From Flavobacterium galactosidilyticum (GTDB lineage Bacteria > Bacteroidota > Bacteroidia > Flavobacteriales > Flavobacteriaceae), in the NCBI RefSeq assembly GCF_020911945.1, contig NZ_CP087135.1, forward strand, positions 1,612,001 through 1,676,000: a stretch of DNA of 64,000 nucleotides. Direction: 5' to 3'. Position 1 is the stretch's first letter. Each line of letters begins with the position of its first letter. Of the stretch, positions 52,822 to 61,586 are shown one piece after another. The notes beneath the pieces were generated by a model. The model worked only from the letters and a program-made list of their open reading frames with translations. It was not told where the DNA came from and searched no databases. Made by a program: the position numbers and the translations under genes.

Positions 52822-53199
52822 TTATTTTCTTTGTGCTTTGACCATGGCTGGTGTTACAACAGTTTTGTTATTACCCCAACTTGCGTAAACATAAGTCATT
52901 GCGTCAGCAATTTGTTGATCGCTTAAAGCTTGTGCAGGCATTTCAGCATTGTATTTTTTGCCATTCACTGTAATAGGTCCTTTAAGTCCTTTTACAACTC
53001 CCTTAATTGATCTGTTTACATCTTTGTTTAAGTAATCTGATTTAGCTAAAGGAGGGAAAGCGCCAGGTATTCCTAAGCCTGTTGCTTGGTGACAAGCTAC
53101 ACAAACTTGGTTATAAATTTTTTTCCCTTTATCTACATTTTGGCTATATCCTTGTAAAGCCAAGGCCATCATTGCGATTGTAAAAAAGTACTTTTTCAT
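52822..53199 (-). CDS. periplasmic cytochrome c, paralogue of the NirK heme domain
   Basis: A 125-residue monoheme cytochrome c with a signal peptide (about residues 1-19, ending YSQ). Heme attaches at CVACH (C33, C36, H37). A shared [12 protein letters not shown] block, ITVNGKKYN and [11 protein letters not shown] are nearly identical to the heme domain fused to NirK in the upstream gene, so one arose from the other. It probably carries electrons to nitrite reductase. It lies 38 bases after nirK and 26 bases before nirV. No second heme motif is present. Confidence 0.93.
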   Translation of the reverse strand: MKKYFFTIAMMALALQGYSQNVDKGKKIYNQVCVACHQATGLGIPGAFPPLAKSDYLNKDVNRSIKGVVKGLKGPITVNGKKYNAEMPAQALSDQQIADAMTYVYASWGNNKTVVTPAMVKAQRK

Positions 53200-53237
53200 T
53201 TTCTTATTTTTTTAGTATTGTTTTATTTAATTATTTA

Positions 53238-54728
53238 TTATTCATGAATGTCTTTCACTTTTTGAACTGGTTTAGCCCTAAGTTCTTTTACTTTTGCTGG
53301 AGTTACCACAGTTTTGTTATTTCCCCAACTGTTATATACGTAAGTTAAAACATCAGCTACTTCATCGTCAGTAAGATTTTGACTTGTCATCACGTTATTG
53401 TATTTTTTACCATTTACAGTAATCTCACCACTCAATCCATGTAAAACTGCATTTACAGCTCTGTCAGCATTAGCATTCAAATAATCTGATTTGGCTAACG
53501 GAGGAAAAGCGTTAGGAACTCCTTGCCCTTCAGTTTGGTGACATGCTGAACATGTTCTTCCATACAATGCTTTACCAGATGTAACTTGTTGTGCAACTGT
53601 TTTAGTAACAGCTACTTTTGGTGCGCCATTTACTTTTGGCATATTTTGAATTGTTCCACCTTCAGGTAAATAAATTCCTTCTTGTATTGTTCCAGAATAT
53701 ACTTTTTTGTTTTCTTCTCCTTCTACTTTTAACATTCCAAGCGCTCCTTTGTTGAATGCTCTAAAGATAGAGTGATCCACCAAAATAAATGTTCCAGGAA
53801 CCTCAACTTTAAATTCTACTATTGCAGCACCACCAGCTGGGATTAATGTAGTTTGAACATTTTTATTAATCAAATCTCCACCTTCAACGTGCACTCTATC
53901 AAATATTTCTCCAATTGCGTGAAACGATGATACTAAGTTAGGTCCACCATTACCCATATAAATACGTACAGTTTCTCCTTTTTTAGCTGTCAATGATTTA
54001 TCACCTGTTAGCGCTCCTACTTTTCCGTTAAATACTACGTAATCAGGTTGTTCTTTAATAGCTTTATCCATGTCAAATGGTTGATTTCCAGGTTCTCCAT
54101 AAGCGCCTTTGGTATAGAAATCGCCTTGCATGATGTAGTACTCCTTGTCCACTGGAGGTAATCCACCTTCTGGCTCTACTAAAATCAAACCGTACATTCC
54201 GTTTGCAATGTGCATACCTACTGGAGCAGTTGCGCAATGGTAAACATATAACCCAGGATTTAATGTTTTAAAATTAAATACTTTTTCGTGTCCTGGTGCA
54301 ACAAGTGAAGAAGTTGCTCCACCACCTGGTCCTGTAACAGCATGTAAATCGATGTTGTGAGGCATTTTGTTATCTGGGTGGTTTTTTAGGTGAAATTCTA
54401 CTTCATCACCAACACGAGTTCTAATAAAACTTCCAGGAACTGATCCGCCAAATGTCCAGTAGGTATATTTTACACCATCTACCATTTCGCCTTCTTTTTC
54501 AGTAATCTCCATGTTAACTACTAGTTTCATAGCAGGGCGATCGCCAACTGGTTTTGGTACAAAAGGTGGAGCTGTAAGTTCAGCAACTTTTTGACCATCT
54601 ACTTTAATGCTTTCATAATATTTTGCATCTTTTTCTTCTTTTTTAGAACATGAAAAAAGTCCGATAGCGAGAATAAGTACTGCAGCAATTAACCTGCTTT
54701 TTTGCATAAAATTGAATTCGTTTCTCAT
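53238..54728 (-). CDS. nirK: copper nitrite reductase NirK with C-terminal cytochrome c domain
   Basis: A 496-residue NO-forming nitrite reductase. Two cupredoxin domains (about residues 65-340) hold the type 1 copper ligands H124, C165, H173 and M178, the type 2 ligands H129, H164 and H319, and the catalytic pair D127 and H270. A linker leads to a cytochrome c domain (about 380-490) with heme motif CSACH (C393, C396, H397). The N-terminal lipobox LFSC (C27) predicts a lipid-anchored periplasmic enzyme. Start codons at 54728 and 54707 are both possible. A CRP/FNR-like box and a -7 box upstream indicate oxygen/NO control. Identification is certain. Confidence 0.97.
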   Translation of the reverse strand: MRNEFNFMQKSRLIAAVLILAIGLFSCSKKEEKDAKYYESIKVDGQKVAELTAPPFVPKPVGDRPAMKLVVNMEITEKEGEMVDGVKYTYWTFGGSVPGSFIRTRVGDEVEFHLKNHPDNKMPHNIDLHAVTGPGGGATSSLVAPGHEKVFNFKTLNPGLYVYHCATAPVGMHIANGMYGLILVEPEGGLPPVDKEYYIMQGDFYTKGAYGEPGNQPFDMDKAIKEQPDYVVFNGKVGALTGDKSLTAKKGETVRIYMGNGGPNLVSSFHAIGEIFDRVHVEGGDLINKNVQTTLIPAGGAAIVEFKVEVPGTFILVDHSIFRAFNKGALGMLKVEGEENKKVYSGTIQEGIYLPEGGTIQNMPKVNGAPKVAVTKTVAQQVTSGKALYGRTCSACHQTEGQGVPNAFPPLAKSDYLNANADRAVNAVLHGLSGEITVNGKKYNNVMTSQNLTDDEVADVLTYVYNSWGNNKTVVTPAKVKELRAKPVQKVKDIHE

Positions 54729-54763
54729 AATAATTAGGTTTGAATTTATCTTGATTTATAATG

Positions 54764-54771
54764 TAAAAGTA
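54764..54771 (-). promoter_or_regulatory. predicted nirK promoter -7 box
   Basis: The minus strand reads TACTTTTA, one mismatch from TAnnTTTG, 36 bases before the first nirK start codon. Its upstream edge is 29.5 bases from the centre of the CRP/FNR-like box, the same distance as at norC. Confidence 0.5.
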
Positions 54772-54773
54772 GT

Positions 54774-54787
54774 GGAGGAATTTGTCT
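54774..54787. promoter_or_regulatory. TTGTCTTTTAT-type motif at nirK
   Basis: GGAGGAATTTGTCT, continuing as TTTAT, shares TTGTCTTTTAT exactly with norC (61536-61546) and 10 of 11 bases with ric. The left half-site is degenerate here. It may bind a NO-responsive regulator. Confidence 0.35.
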
Positions 54788-54792
54788 TTTAT

Positions 54793-54808
54793 CATGACAT
54801 TTGTCATG
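54793..54808. promoter_or_regulatory. CRP/FNR-like inverted repeat upstream of nirK
   Basis: CATGACA-TT-TGTCATG has perfect 7-bp arms. Read as ATGAC-N4-GTCAT it has the FNR/DNR-type 5-4-5 layout. It is centred about 43 bases before the predicted nirK transcription start, an activating (class II) position. Confidence 0.65.
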
Positions 54809-54823
54809 TTTTAATGTTTTTTT

Positions 54824-55075
54824 TTAAAGGTTAATTCTTAATAATACAACAGATAAAACGATCAATAATAGTACAAGAATTAAACTCATTTTCCAAAAGG
54901 AGTTCGCTTTTTTCAATTCCATAAATTGAAAAGAAACATATATAAATTTAAGAGCTGACAATCCCATAATTAAACCAATAACAATAGGTGAAAGCGTAAC
55001 AAAGTTAGAAATTAAAGCGGTACATACCGTCAAAAAAATCAATAGTCCGTAGCTGAAAATTAGTGTGTTTTTCAT
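54824..55075 (-). CDS. cytochrome c oxidase subunit IV-like small membrane protein
   Basis: An 83-residue protein with three membrane segments (about residues 5-23, 27-47 and 58-79) and the family FVTLSPIVIGLIMGLSALKF and VSFQFMELKKANSFWK region, characteristic of prokaryotic cytochrome c oxidase subunit IV/CtaF-like proteins. It lies three bases after norE and is the last gene before the nirK promoter region. In nor clusters such small subunits accompany NorE; their function in NOR assembly is unproven. It has no metal ligands. Confidence 0.78.
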   Translation of the reverse strand: MKNTLIFSYGLLIFLTVCTALISNFVTLSPIVIGLIMGLSALKFIYVSFQFMELKKANSFWKMSLILVLLLIVLSVVLLRINL

Positions 55076-55078
55076 TTT

Positions 55079-55660
55079 TTAGTATATTAAGTATAGAACT
55101 GGAAATAATAGAAGCCAAATTAAGTCACACATATGCCAGAAAGCAGCACAAGCTTCGACGTCTGTAACTTCTGTGTCAGAGTTTTTCTTCATCATACCTT
55201 TCTTTGTCCAGATTAATATAACTAAACCCATAATTACATGAATCAGATGAAATCCAGTCAGTAACCAATAAAAAGCAAAGAAAGTATTGGTTTCTAAAGT
55301 AATTCCAGATTCAATTTTATGGTAATATTCAACGCTTTTTAGAATTAAAAATAGTAGCCCGCCAAGCATTGTTAATTTAAAATATAAAGATGATTTTTTT
55401 AAGTTTTTCTCTTTAAATTCATGTACTGCGCTAGCCATGAAAAAGCCACTAGTCAAAAGAAAAATTGTATTTATAGCTCCAAAGGTACTATTAAGCTGCA
55501 TGCGAGATTCATGAAATAAAGCTGGTTCTTCACTTCCGTAAATTGCAAAAGCGATCAGTGCCATCCCGAAGGTTATGAGCTCCAGAAATATTATAATCCA
55601 CATTAGTATGCCTCCTGGAGGAAAATATAAATTCTTGTAATTTATTTTAAGTGTTTCCAT
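55079..55660 (-). CDS. norE: NorE-like cytochrome c oxidase subunit III family protein
   Basis: A 193-residue membrane protein with five predicted helices, of the heme-copper oxidase subunit III family. It begins in the region FPPGGILMWIIIFLELITFG, then STFGAINTIFLLTSGFFMAS (about residues 58-77), and has FYWLLTGFHLIHVIMGL and a C-terminal AAFWHMCDLIWLLLFPVLYL. The short length and position next to norD and the subunit IV-like gene fit NorE, which supports full NOR activity in other denitrifiers. A role with a terminal oxidase is less likely, as no oxidase genes are nearby. Confidence 0.85.
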   Translation of the reverse strand: METLKINYKNLYFPPGGILMWIIIFLELITFGMALIAFAIYGSEEPALFHESRMQLNSTFGAINTIFLLTSGFFMASAVHEFKEKNLKKSSLYFKLTMLGGLLFLILKSVEYYHKIESGITLETNTFFAFYWLLTGFHLIHVIMGLVILIWTKKGMMKKNSDTEVTDVEACAAFWHMCDLIWLLLFPVLYLIY

Positions 55661-55680
55661 TTTACTTTTTTTAATTTAGA

Positions 55681-56646
55681 TTATTCCCAATCTAATAATC
55701 TTTTTTCCCCTTCAATTTTTTTGATATCCGTAATATCTTGTGACATTTCAATAACTCCTTTGTAGTTTTTATCATTATCTCTAACAGCAAAATAGCGGAT
55801 GTAGATTAGTCTTTCTTTATAATTGATCCAAAAAGATGATTCACTTTTAGTTCCTTTTCTAAATTCATCTAAGATTTTAAGAACTGTTCCTACGCTTTTT
55901 GGCGGATGACAAAACTTTACTTCACGACCTATAATTCCAGCGCTTCTAGGAAAAACACGCTCTTCGCCACGGTTGTAAAAAATTACTTTGTCATTCTCAT
56001 CAACATAAGTAAGATCTAATGGCATAGTTCTAAAAAGTAAATTCACTTGTTCCACGGTCATATGTCCTTCGTCATAATGCGAAGTGTTTTCTAAAGAAAA
56101 AGGTAATTCTCTCTGCGTGAAATCTTGGCTAGGATTTATATATTCTTGGTTTGGATAAGGAACGGGAGGCTGCGTAAGCATCCAGCCAATTTCTTCTTCG
56201 CCAGCACGCATTGTAATCCAATCATTCTCTTTTAGTAAATCGAGCGCATTGGGGAATAAAACCGTTTCTTCAATATGTAGTAAGCGATTGATACCATCGA
56301 CTAAAAATGGAGTATTGGTGCTTATTTTTTCGGGATTATTAGTTTTTAGATAATAGCGAATCAGTCTAAACTGTTCTCTTAAATTATCATGAAAAGACCA
56401 CATTCCTTGGGAAGGACCATTCCAACCTTTTTTTTCTAAGAATGGAAAAAGCTGATTTTCCTTTCGAGCAAATCGTTTTTCAATCGTATAAAGCTGATTG
56501 AATATATTGGTATATTTTTGTATTTCTGTGATGGGACTAGTTGTGGTTAACTCTGCTAAAAGAGTTCTAATAATCTCTTTTTCCTGAAAATACACCTGTA
56601 TAGGATGACCTTCTGGAAGTGCTATGGTATTTGCAGTAGGATTCAT
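55681..56646 (-). CDS. hemerythrin-like/PAS (DUF438-type) putative sensor protein
   Basis: A 321-residue soluble protein. The N-terminal half resembles a hemerythrin-like helical bundle, with metal-ligand candidates H14, E63, H86, H124 and E127. The C-terminal half (about residues 205-310) is a PAS domain with PLDLTYVDENDKVIFYNRGEERVFPRS, quoted in part, a His-rich FCHPPKSV and a final FAVRDNDKNYKGVIEMSQDIT. This DUF438-type pairing suggests a gas or redox sensor, but there is no kinase, cyclase or DNA-binding output. It lies between norD and norE, with seven- and 20-base gaps, so it is cotranscribed with NOR assembly genes. Confidence 0.82.
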   Translation of the reverse strand: MNPTANTIALPEGHPIQVYFQEKEIIRTLLAELTTTSPITEIQKYTNIFNQLYTIEKRFARKENQLFPFLEKKGWNGPSQGMWSFHDNLREQFRLIRYYLKTNNPEKISTNTPFLVDGINRLLHIEETVLFPNALDLLKENDWITMRAGEEEIGWMLTQPPVPYPNQEYINPSQDFTQRELPFSLENTSHYDEGHMTVEQVNLLFRTMPLDLTYVDENDKVIFYNRGEERVFPRSAGIIGREVKFCHPPKSVGTVLKILDEFRKGTKSESSFWINYKERLIYIRYFAVRDNDKNYKGVIEMSQDITDIKKIEGEKRLLDWE

Positions 56647-56653
56647 TATATAT

Positions 56654-58429
56654 TTATTTTTGATGTTTAATTTTTTCGTACAACTTAACCAGCGATTGTA
56701 ATAATTCCACTGGAGTTGTCAGTATTTGATAGTGATTTTGACCAAACATTTGTGGTAAGTAATACTTAGCTTGGGCTTCAATTGCTAATGCGTAAGAGTT
56801 AATGTTTCTTCTATTCAATTCGCGAAGCGCTTGTTTTACGTCGTTAACACCATATTTACCTTCGTATTTGTCGTAATCATTAGGCTTTCCGTCCGAAATT
56901 AGAATAACCCATTTATTTTTAGTGTTTCTGGTATCAAGACGTGCACCTGCATGGCGCAAAGCAGCGCCAATTCGTGTATAACCGCTAGGTTCTATTGCGC
57001 CAATTTTATGCTTGGCACTATTCCAATTTTCGTCAAAATCTTTTACAGTTAAATATGTCGAGAAATTACGTGTTTTAGAGTAAAAGCTATCAATAGAAAA
57101 ATCGATATTAAATTCGTTTAGGATTTCTCCAAAGAGAATAGAAACTTCTTTCTCTATATCAATGACACGATTCCCTGCGGCATAACCATCGCTTGACAAA
57201 CTGATGTCTAGCAGAATTAATATGGATAAATCTTTGTCTTTTTTTCGGTTTGAAACATATATGTTTTCCGACGGTGTTCGTTTAGAATGAACATCAACAT
57301 ACAAATCTGTAATGGCATCAATATCAAATTCATCTCCTTGCAACTGGCGTTTTTGCTGTTGCATTCGATTATTGACATTGGTTAACATTTTACGCAAACC
57401 TATTAAAGTTGATGCGTTTTTTGCAATCGTTTTTTTGTAATAATTGCTATCTGTTTTCTGTTGTGATTTAGGATATACTTTACAGAAGTTCTCTTTGTAA
57501 ATGCGTTTGCTAAAATCCCATTCGCTATAAGTAAGATGAAATCCTTTGGCATCTATTTCGGCACTTTCAGATATCGAAGTATTCTCCACAAAATCGGATT
57601 GATACACGGAATGTGCCGTATCATCAACACGAACCGTATATTTCATATTAAGTTCTTCCAATGCTTCTTGATGGTCTTCTAGTTCATCTGAACCATCAAA
57701 GTCGCGCCATGTTCCATTGAATTCTTCAGCAGTTTCCGCTTTTTCAAAATTGTGAAGCAACACATAATCCTCTTGTTGTTTTTTATCTAATTCAACAGTG
57801 ATTACTTCCTCGACCGCATTTGATTTTAATGTGGTCAGTGGTTTGTTTTCGTTCGCTTTTTTAGTCAGGTCAGAGAAATTTTCTAGAACTGAGTCTGATT
57901 TCACCTCTTTATCATTCTGCATCCATTTACCATATATCCAAGAGAAATCAGCTTCTATCTTTTCAGTTGCTTTTGCTGCATAATGCTGTTTTAATTGCGT
58001 GTGAAATTTTTTATCAATAGAAAATTCGTCAAATAAAATAGCTAGAATTTCTTCTGCAGTTTCAAGTGCTTTTTGTTGTGATAATTCAAGAGGTGGTTCT
58101 TTTTCCGCTGAAGTCCAGTTCAAATTCAATCGCTGTTGAACACTTAAGTATAAAATTCTGAAGAGGTAAAAAGTGAGGTTTTCTTCTTTCGATGGTAATT
58201 CTGCATAAGAAATTGGAAGGAAAAAGTTATTGTTTTTATAACCTCCTTCACGTTCCGCGGGAAAAATTTCAATTGGATTTCCAGTCAAGGCTCTAGCAAG
58301 AATAGTCAATCTGGGCTTTATAGCATTCAGGGTGACTGTTCTGGCAAGAATTTCGGGACGTACTTTTTTACTTTTCTTTAAGTGTTTAAAGAACTTCCCA
58401 ACTATGTATTCATCTATTTCGAATCCCAT
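56654..58429 (-). CDS. norD: NorD-like von Willebrand factor A protein, NOR activation
   Basis: A 591-residue cytoplasmic protein. The C-terminal VWA domain (about residues 395-590) keeps the MIDAS residues in LLDISLSSDGYAAGNR (DxSxS), SGYTRIGAALRHAG (Thr) and ILISDGKPNDYDKYEG (Asp). The N-terminal part is the long, acidic, less conserved region typical of NorD/CbbO proteins. With the AAA+ NorQ it probably inserts iron or remodels NOR. Its start codon lies seven bases after a 112-base heptamer repeat that separates it from norQ. The next gene follows after seven bases. Confidence 0.9.
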   Translation of the reverse strand: MGFEIDEYIVGKFFKHLKKSKKVRPEILARTVTLNAIKPRLTILARALTGNPIEIFPAEREGGYKNNNFFLPISYAELPSKEENLTFYLFRILYLSVQQRLNLNWTSAEKEPPLELSQQKALETAEEILAILFDEFSIDKKFHTQLKQHYAAKATEKIEADFSWIYGKWMQNDKEVKSDSVLENFSDLTKKANENKPLTTLKSNAVEEVITVELDKKQQEDYVLLHNFEKAETAEEFNGTWRDFDGSDELEDHQEALEELNMKYTVRVDDTAHSVYQSDFVENTSISESAEIDAKGFHLTYSEWDFSKRIYKENFCKVYPKSQQKTDSNYYKKTIAKNASTLIGLRKMLTNVNNRMQQQKRQLQGDEFDIDAITDLYVDVHSKRTPSENIYVSNRKKDKDLSILILLDISLSSDGYAAGNRVIDIEKEVSILFGEILNEFNIDFSIDSFYSKTRNFSTYLTVKDFDENWNSAKHKIGAIEPSGYTRIGAALRHAGARLDTRNTKNKWVILISDGKPNDYDKYEGKYGVNDVKQALRELNRRNINSYALAIEAQAKYYLPQMFGQNHYQILTTPVELLQSLVKLYEKIKHQK

Positions 58430-58435
58430 TTTTTT

Positions 58436-58547
58436 AGTATTCAGTGTTCAGTATTCAGTGTTCAGTGTTCAGTGTTCAGTGTTCAGTGTTCAGTGTTCAG
58501 TATTCAGTATTCAATGTTCAGTGCTCAGTATTCAGTTTTCAGTGCGC
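58436..58547. repeat. heptamer tandem repeat (AGTGTTC)n upstream of norD
   Basis: Sixteen consecutive 7-base units, AGTGTTC or variants (AGTATTC, AATGTTC, AGTGCTC, AGTTTTC, AGTGCGC), fill 58436-58547. Six perfect AGTGTTC units lie together at 58457-58498. The array is in the norQ-norD spacer, and two inverted copies (ACTGAACACT) occur at about 58596-58626, so the transcript can fold. It is not coding in a credible way. Confidence 0.9.
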
Positions 58548-58631
58548 AGTAGCTATTGATTTGCATTCAGTTTAAATTTCTATTTCACTGCGTTCAACTG
58601 AACACTATAAACTGTTAACTGAACACTACTT

Positions 58632-59411
58632 TTATATCATCAAATCACACAAATCTTTCAATGCTTGCACGGTTTGTAAATCATCTGATAATGGTTCAAC
58701 TACGGCTGCGTGAACAGACAATCTTTTTGGAAGTCCACTATGAATAATTTTTGCAGCATCGATTAAAAGTCTTGTTGAAACGGTTTCAGTCAAACCTAAT
58801 TCAGTTAAATTTCTTATTTTATTACCAATGGCTACCAGTTTCTTAGCTGTATCAGCATCGATTTTTGTTTCGTTAACTAAGATTTCTATTTCAATTTTTG
58901 GCTCCGGATATTCAAATGATACCGCAATGAAACGTTGGCGTGTAGAAGGTTTTAGCTCTTTAAAACCACGTTGGTATCCTGGATTAAAAGACGCGACTAA
59001 CATAAAATCTTCATGCGCTTTTACGGTTTCGCCTAGTTTGTCTATAAATAATTCTCGCCTGTGATCCGTAAGAGAGTGAATGGCTACGATTACATCTGGA
59101 CGTGCTTCAGCAACTTCATCTAGATATATGATTGCTCCTTCTTTTACGGCAGTGGTTAAGGGACCATCAAGCCAAACAGTTTCTGCTCCTTTGATAATAA
59201 ATCGTCCAATTAAATCTGTTGAAGAAGTTTCTTCATGGCAGCTAATGGTGATAATTTTCTTATCTAATTGATGTGCCATAAATTCTACGAAACGAGACTT
59301 CCCTGTTCCTGTAGGTCCTTTTAGTAAAAATGGAATTTTGTTCTGAAAAGCGTGGTTAAAGACATCTATTTCTTTACCAACGGCGTGATAATAAGGTGTT
59401 TTTTCTAACAT
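58632..59411 (-). CDS. norQ: NorQ-like MoxR-family AAA+ ATPase
   Basis: A 259-residue AAA+ ATPase of the MoxR group that partners NorD in activating NO reductase. Walker A is GPTGTGKSRFVE (about residues 26-37), Walker B AIIYLDEVAEARPD (about 90-103), sensor 1 LVASFNPGYQRGFKEL, and a C-terminal sensor 2/arginine region follows. I start at ATG 59411 (MLEKTPYYHAVG); the longer frame to 59447 adds 12 unrelated residues. It lies 174 bases after norB and 202 bases before norD, with the heptamer repeat in the latter gap. Confidence 0.92.
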   Translation of the reverse strand: MLEKTPYYHAVGKEIDVFNHAFQNKIPFLLKGPTGTGKSRFVEFMAHQLDKKIITISCHEETSSTDLIGRFIIKGAETVWLDGPLTTAVKEGAIIYLDEVAEARPDVIVAIHSLTDHRRELFIDKLGETVKAHEDFMLVASFNPGYQRGFKELKPSTRQRFIAVSFEYPEPKIEIEILVNETKIDADTAKKLVAIGNKIRNLTELGLTETVSTRLLIDAAKIIHSGLPKRLSVHAAVVEPLSDDLQTVQALKDLCDLMI

Positions 59412-59585
59412 TTTATTTTTATTTTTTAAAAAAAATCCAGAACACAATAACAGTTGTTTTTTCGGAAATGCAATTCTAAAAAACGGTAGTTAAAGCATTC
59501 TGGAAATTTTATATTCAGCGTTTAATTGCAGCGTATGTATTTGAGAATCAAATGACGCTATTTTCTAATTCTGATTTATTGATCG

Positions 59586-60935
59586 CTATTCGTTACTTTC
59601 ATTATCAGCTAGTAGCGCTTCATCTGAAGGCAATCCGTATTTAACGAAATCATAGATAAATAGACCAATTCCTGTAGCGAACATTGTCGCACAAATAAGC
59701 AGCACTACAAAGTGAATACTGATTTCGTTTTGTACATCCATGAAATCCATTTTCATCTTACGTTCCATATAAACTTGTGCTACTCCTGCAACACCAAAGG
59801 CTACAGTCATTCCTAGCATTCCTATATTAGACAGCCAGAAAGCAGCCATTCCTTGTGTGCTTTCATAACGTTTACGTCCTGTCAAGTTAGGTAGCGCATA
59901 GCTTATAATTGCTAAAACAATCATTGCATAAGCGCCCCAGAAAGCGTAGTGACCGTGCATTGCTGTAACTAAAGTACCGTGTGTGTACAAGTTTGTTTGT
60001 GGTAAAGTATGTGCGAAACCTAGTAATCCAGCACCTACGAATGATACAATAGCAGAACCAATAGTCCAGAACAATGCAATTTTGTTTGGATGACTTTTTT
60101 CACCTTTTCTATACATGTTCACAGCAAATAATGCCATGGCTAAGAAAGCTAAAGGTTCTAGTGCTGAGAAAATTCCACCAACAACTAACCAAATTTTATT
60201 TACACCAATATAATAGTAGTGATGCCCAGTACCTAAAACTCCTGAAAGGAAAGTAAGACCAACGATTACGTACAACCATTTTTCGATTACCTCTCTATCC
60301 ACACCTGTTAATTTGATTAATAAGAATGAAAGGATACCTCCCATAATTAATTCCCAAACACCTTCAACCCATAGGTGAACAACCCACCAACGGAAGAATG
60401 AATCCATTACTTGGCTGTCAAACCAGATCATTCCAGGTATATAAAGCAGTGCAGCAAAGAACAATCCCATGGTAAGAATTAATGCAGTTGTTGTTTGTCG
60501 TTTTCCTTTATATAAAGTTCCTAGAATTAAACCTAAGAAAAGCAATACATTGACAACAACTAGATAATCTAATTCCCTTGGGATTTCAAGGAATTTTCTA
60601 CCTTCCCAATGATTAAAGTGAAAACCTACTATGGCAACAACACCCACAATAGCTAAGGAAATCAATTGGACATATGCCCATTTTACGCTTATTAATTCAG
60701 TTTGTGCTTCTTCGGGGATAATGTAGTAAGCGGCTCCCATAAAGCCAGTTAATAGCCAAACAACTAGGAGATTGGTGTGTACAGCTCTTGCTGTGTTAAA
60801 AGGAATGATTTGATGTAGGCCTTGGATTCCTATACGGTCAAAGCCCATAATGAAGCCGTAGACGATTTGCAGCGAGAACAAAAGCATGCACAAGGCAAAA
60901 AACCAATAGGCTACTTTTTGTGATTTATATTTCAT
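59586..60935 (-). CDS. norB: nitric oxide reductase subunit B (cytochrome b)
   Basis: A 449-residue polytopic heme-copper superfamily protein that reduces NO to N2O. Heme ligands H53, H327 and H329, the non-heme iron ligands H187, H238 and H239, and the conserved glutamates E191, E195 and E260 are all present. From H187 onward they match the cNOR pattern of Pseudomonas NorB with a constant offset of 20 residues. About twelve membrane helices are seen. There is no N-terminal extension, so it is a short-chain cNOR rather than a quinol enzyme. norC lies 111 bases upstream, norQ downstream. Confidence 0.96.
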   Translation of the reverse strand: MKYKSQKVAYWFFALCMLLFSLQIVYGFIMGFDRIGIQGLHQIIPFNTARAVHTNLLVVWLLTGFMGAAYYIIPEEAQTELISVKWAYVQLISLAIVGVVAIVGFHFNHWEGRKFLEIPRELDYLVVVNVLLFLGLILGTLYKGKRQTTTALILTMGLFFAALLYIPGMIWFDSQVMDSFFRWWVVHLWVEGVWELIMGGILSFLLIKLTGVDREVIEKWLYVIVGLTFLSGVLGTGHHYYYIGVNKIWLVVGGIFSALEPLAFLAMALFAVNMYRKGEKSHPNKIALFWTIGSAIVSFVGAGLLGFAHTLPQTNLYTHGTLVTAMHGHYAFWGAYAMIVLAIISYALPNLTGRKRYESTQGMAAFWLSNIGMLGMTVAFGVAGVAQVYMERKMKMDFMDVQNEISIHFVVLLICATMFATGIGLFIYDFVKYGLPSDEALLADNESNE

Positions 60936-61046
60936 TTTTGTAAATTTTATTTGTTAGCGGTCAAAAATGGTATCGCCTTTTTTTTAATTGTGTTTGTTTG
61001 CAACAAACTTTTTGTTAGTGGCGGGTTCATTTTTGTTTATTTTAAA

Positions 61047-61481
61047 TTATTCTTGATCTTTTGCTAATGGGGAAACTATTCTGTCAAAGCCATTTAAGTC
61101 AATTTTACTAATCCACTCGAAATAAGCAACCATTGCATTTGCATCAGCTTCGCTCATTTTGTAAGCAACCATTTTTCTTCCTTTTGGAGCCCATGGTACT
61201 GGAGACATCAAAACAGCTTTTACATACCCTTCGCCTCGGCGTTCTAGTACTTTAGTAAGTTCTGGTGCATAATAGCCACCTTCACCCATAATACTATGGC
61301 AACCCATACAATTGTTTTCTTCCCAAATTTCTTTTCCTCGTACTACTTCTTTAGTAATCTTGCCGTAGTTTGTTTGATCGTTTCGGGGCATGAACGAATA
61401 AATGGTCAATCCTATAAAGATTAAAAAGGTGACCAGCGTTCCTCCCAAAAAAAATGCTCTTGCTTGTGATTTTGAAAGCAT
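61047..61481 (-). CDS. norC: nitric oxide reductase subunit C (cytochrome c)
   Basis: A 144-residue membrane-anchored cytochrome c, the electron entry subunit of cNOR. One N-terminal helix (about residues 9-30) anchors a periplasmic domain with heme motif CMGCH (C58, C61, H62) and a Met axial ligand in GRKMVAYKMS (M104 or M109). The GEGGYYAPELTKV block is typical of NorC. It is the first gene of the nor operon; a CRP/FNR-like box and a -7 box lie 120 and 80 bases upstream. The sequence fits NorC rather than a free cytochrome. Confidence 0.95.
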   Translation of the reverse strand: MLSKSQARAFFLGGTLVTFLIFIGLTIYSFMPRNDQTNYGKITKEVVRGKEIWEENNCMGCHSIMGEGGYYAPELTKVLERRGEGYVKAVLMSPVPWAPKGRKMVAYKMSEADANAMVAYFEWISKIDLNGFDRIVSPLAKDQE

Positions 61482-61527
61482 AATTATCAGTTTTTGTTAG
61501 TTAATAAAAAATTGTTATTTAGATAGA

Positions 61528-61541
61528 GGACAAAATTGTCT
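61528..61541. promoter_or_regulatory. GGACAA-AA-TTGTCT inverted repeat in norC leader
   Basis: GACAA-AA-TTGTC is a perfect 5-bp inverted repeat, lying about 15 bases after the predicted norC transcription start. It continues as TTTTAT and matches the ric motif at 61714-61727. A repressor site is plausible. Confidence 0.45.
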
Positions 61542-61556
61542 TTTATTTATCTTCTG

Positions 61557-61564
61557 CAAATTAA
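61557..61564 (-). promoter_or_regulatory. predicted norC promoter -7 box
   Basis: The minus strand reads TTAATTTG, one mismatch from TAnnTTTG. It lies 29.5 bases from the centre of the CRP/FNR-like box, as at nirK. Confidence 0.45.
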
Positions 61565-61586
61565 TAACTTAAAATAAAGTTAAAAC

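Noticed and set aside
58436..58547. CRISPR array
   Set aside because: The unit is 7 bases with no spacers, and no cas genes are nearby. It is a simple tandem repeat.
58332..58559. Plus-strand ORF with VFSVQCSVFSVQ-type peptide repeats
   Set aside because: It is the translation of the heptamer array plus antisense norD sequence. A 7-base repeat necessarily gives a 7-residue peptide repeat when open; there is no promoter or homologous domain.
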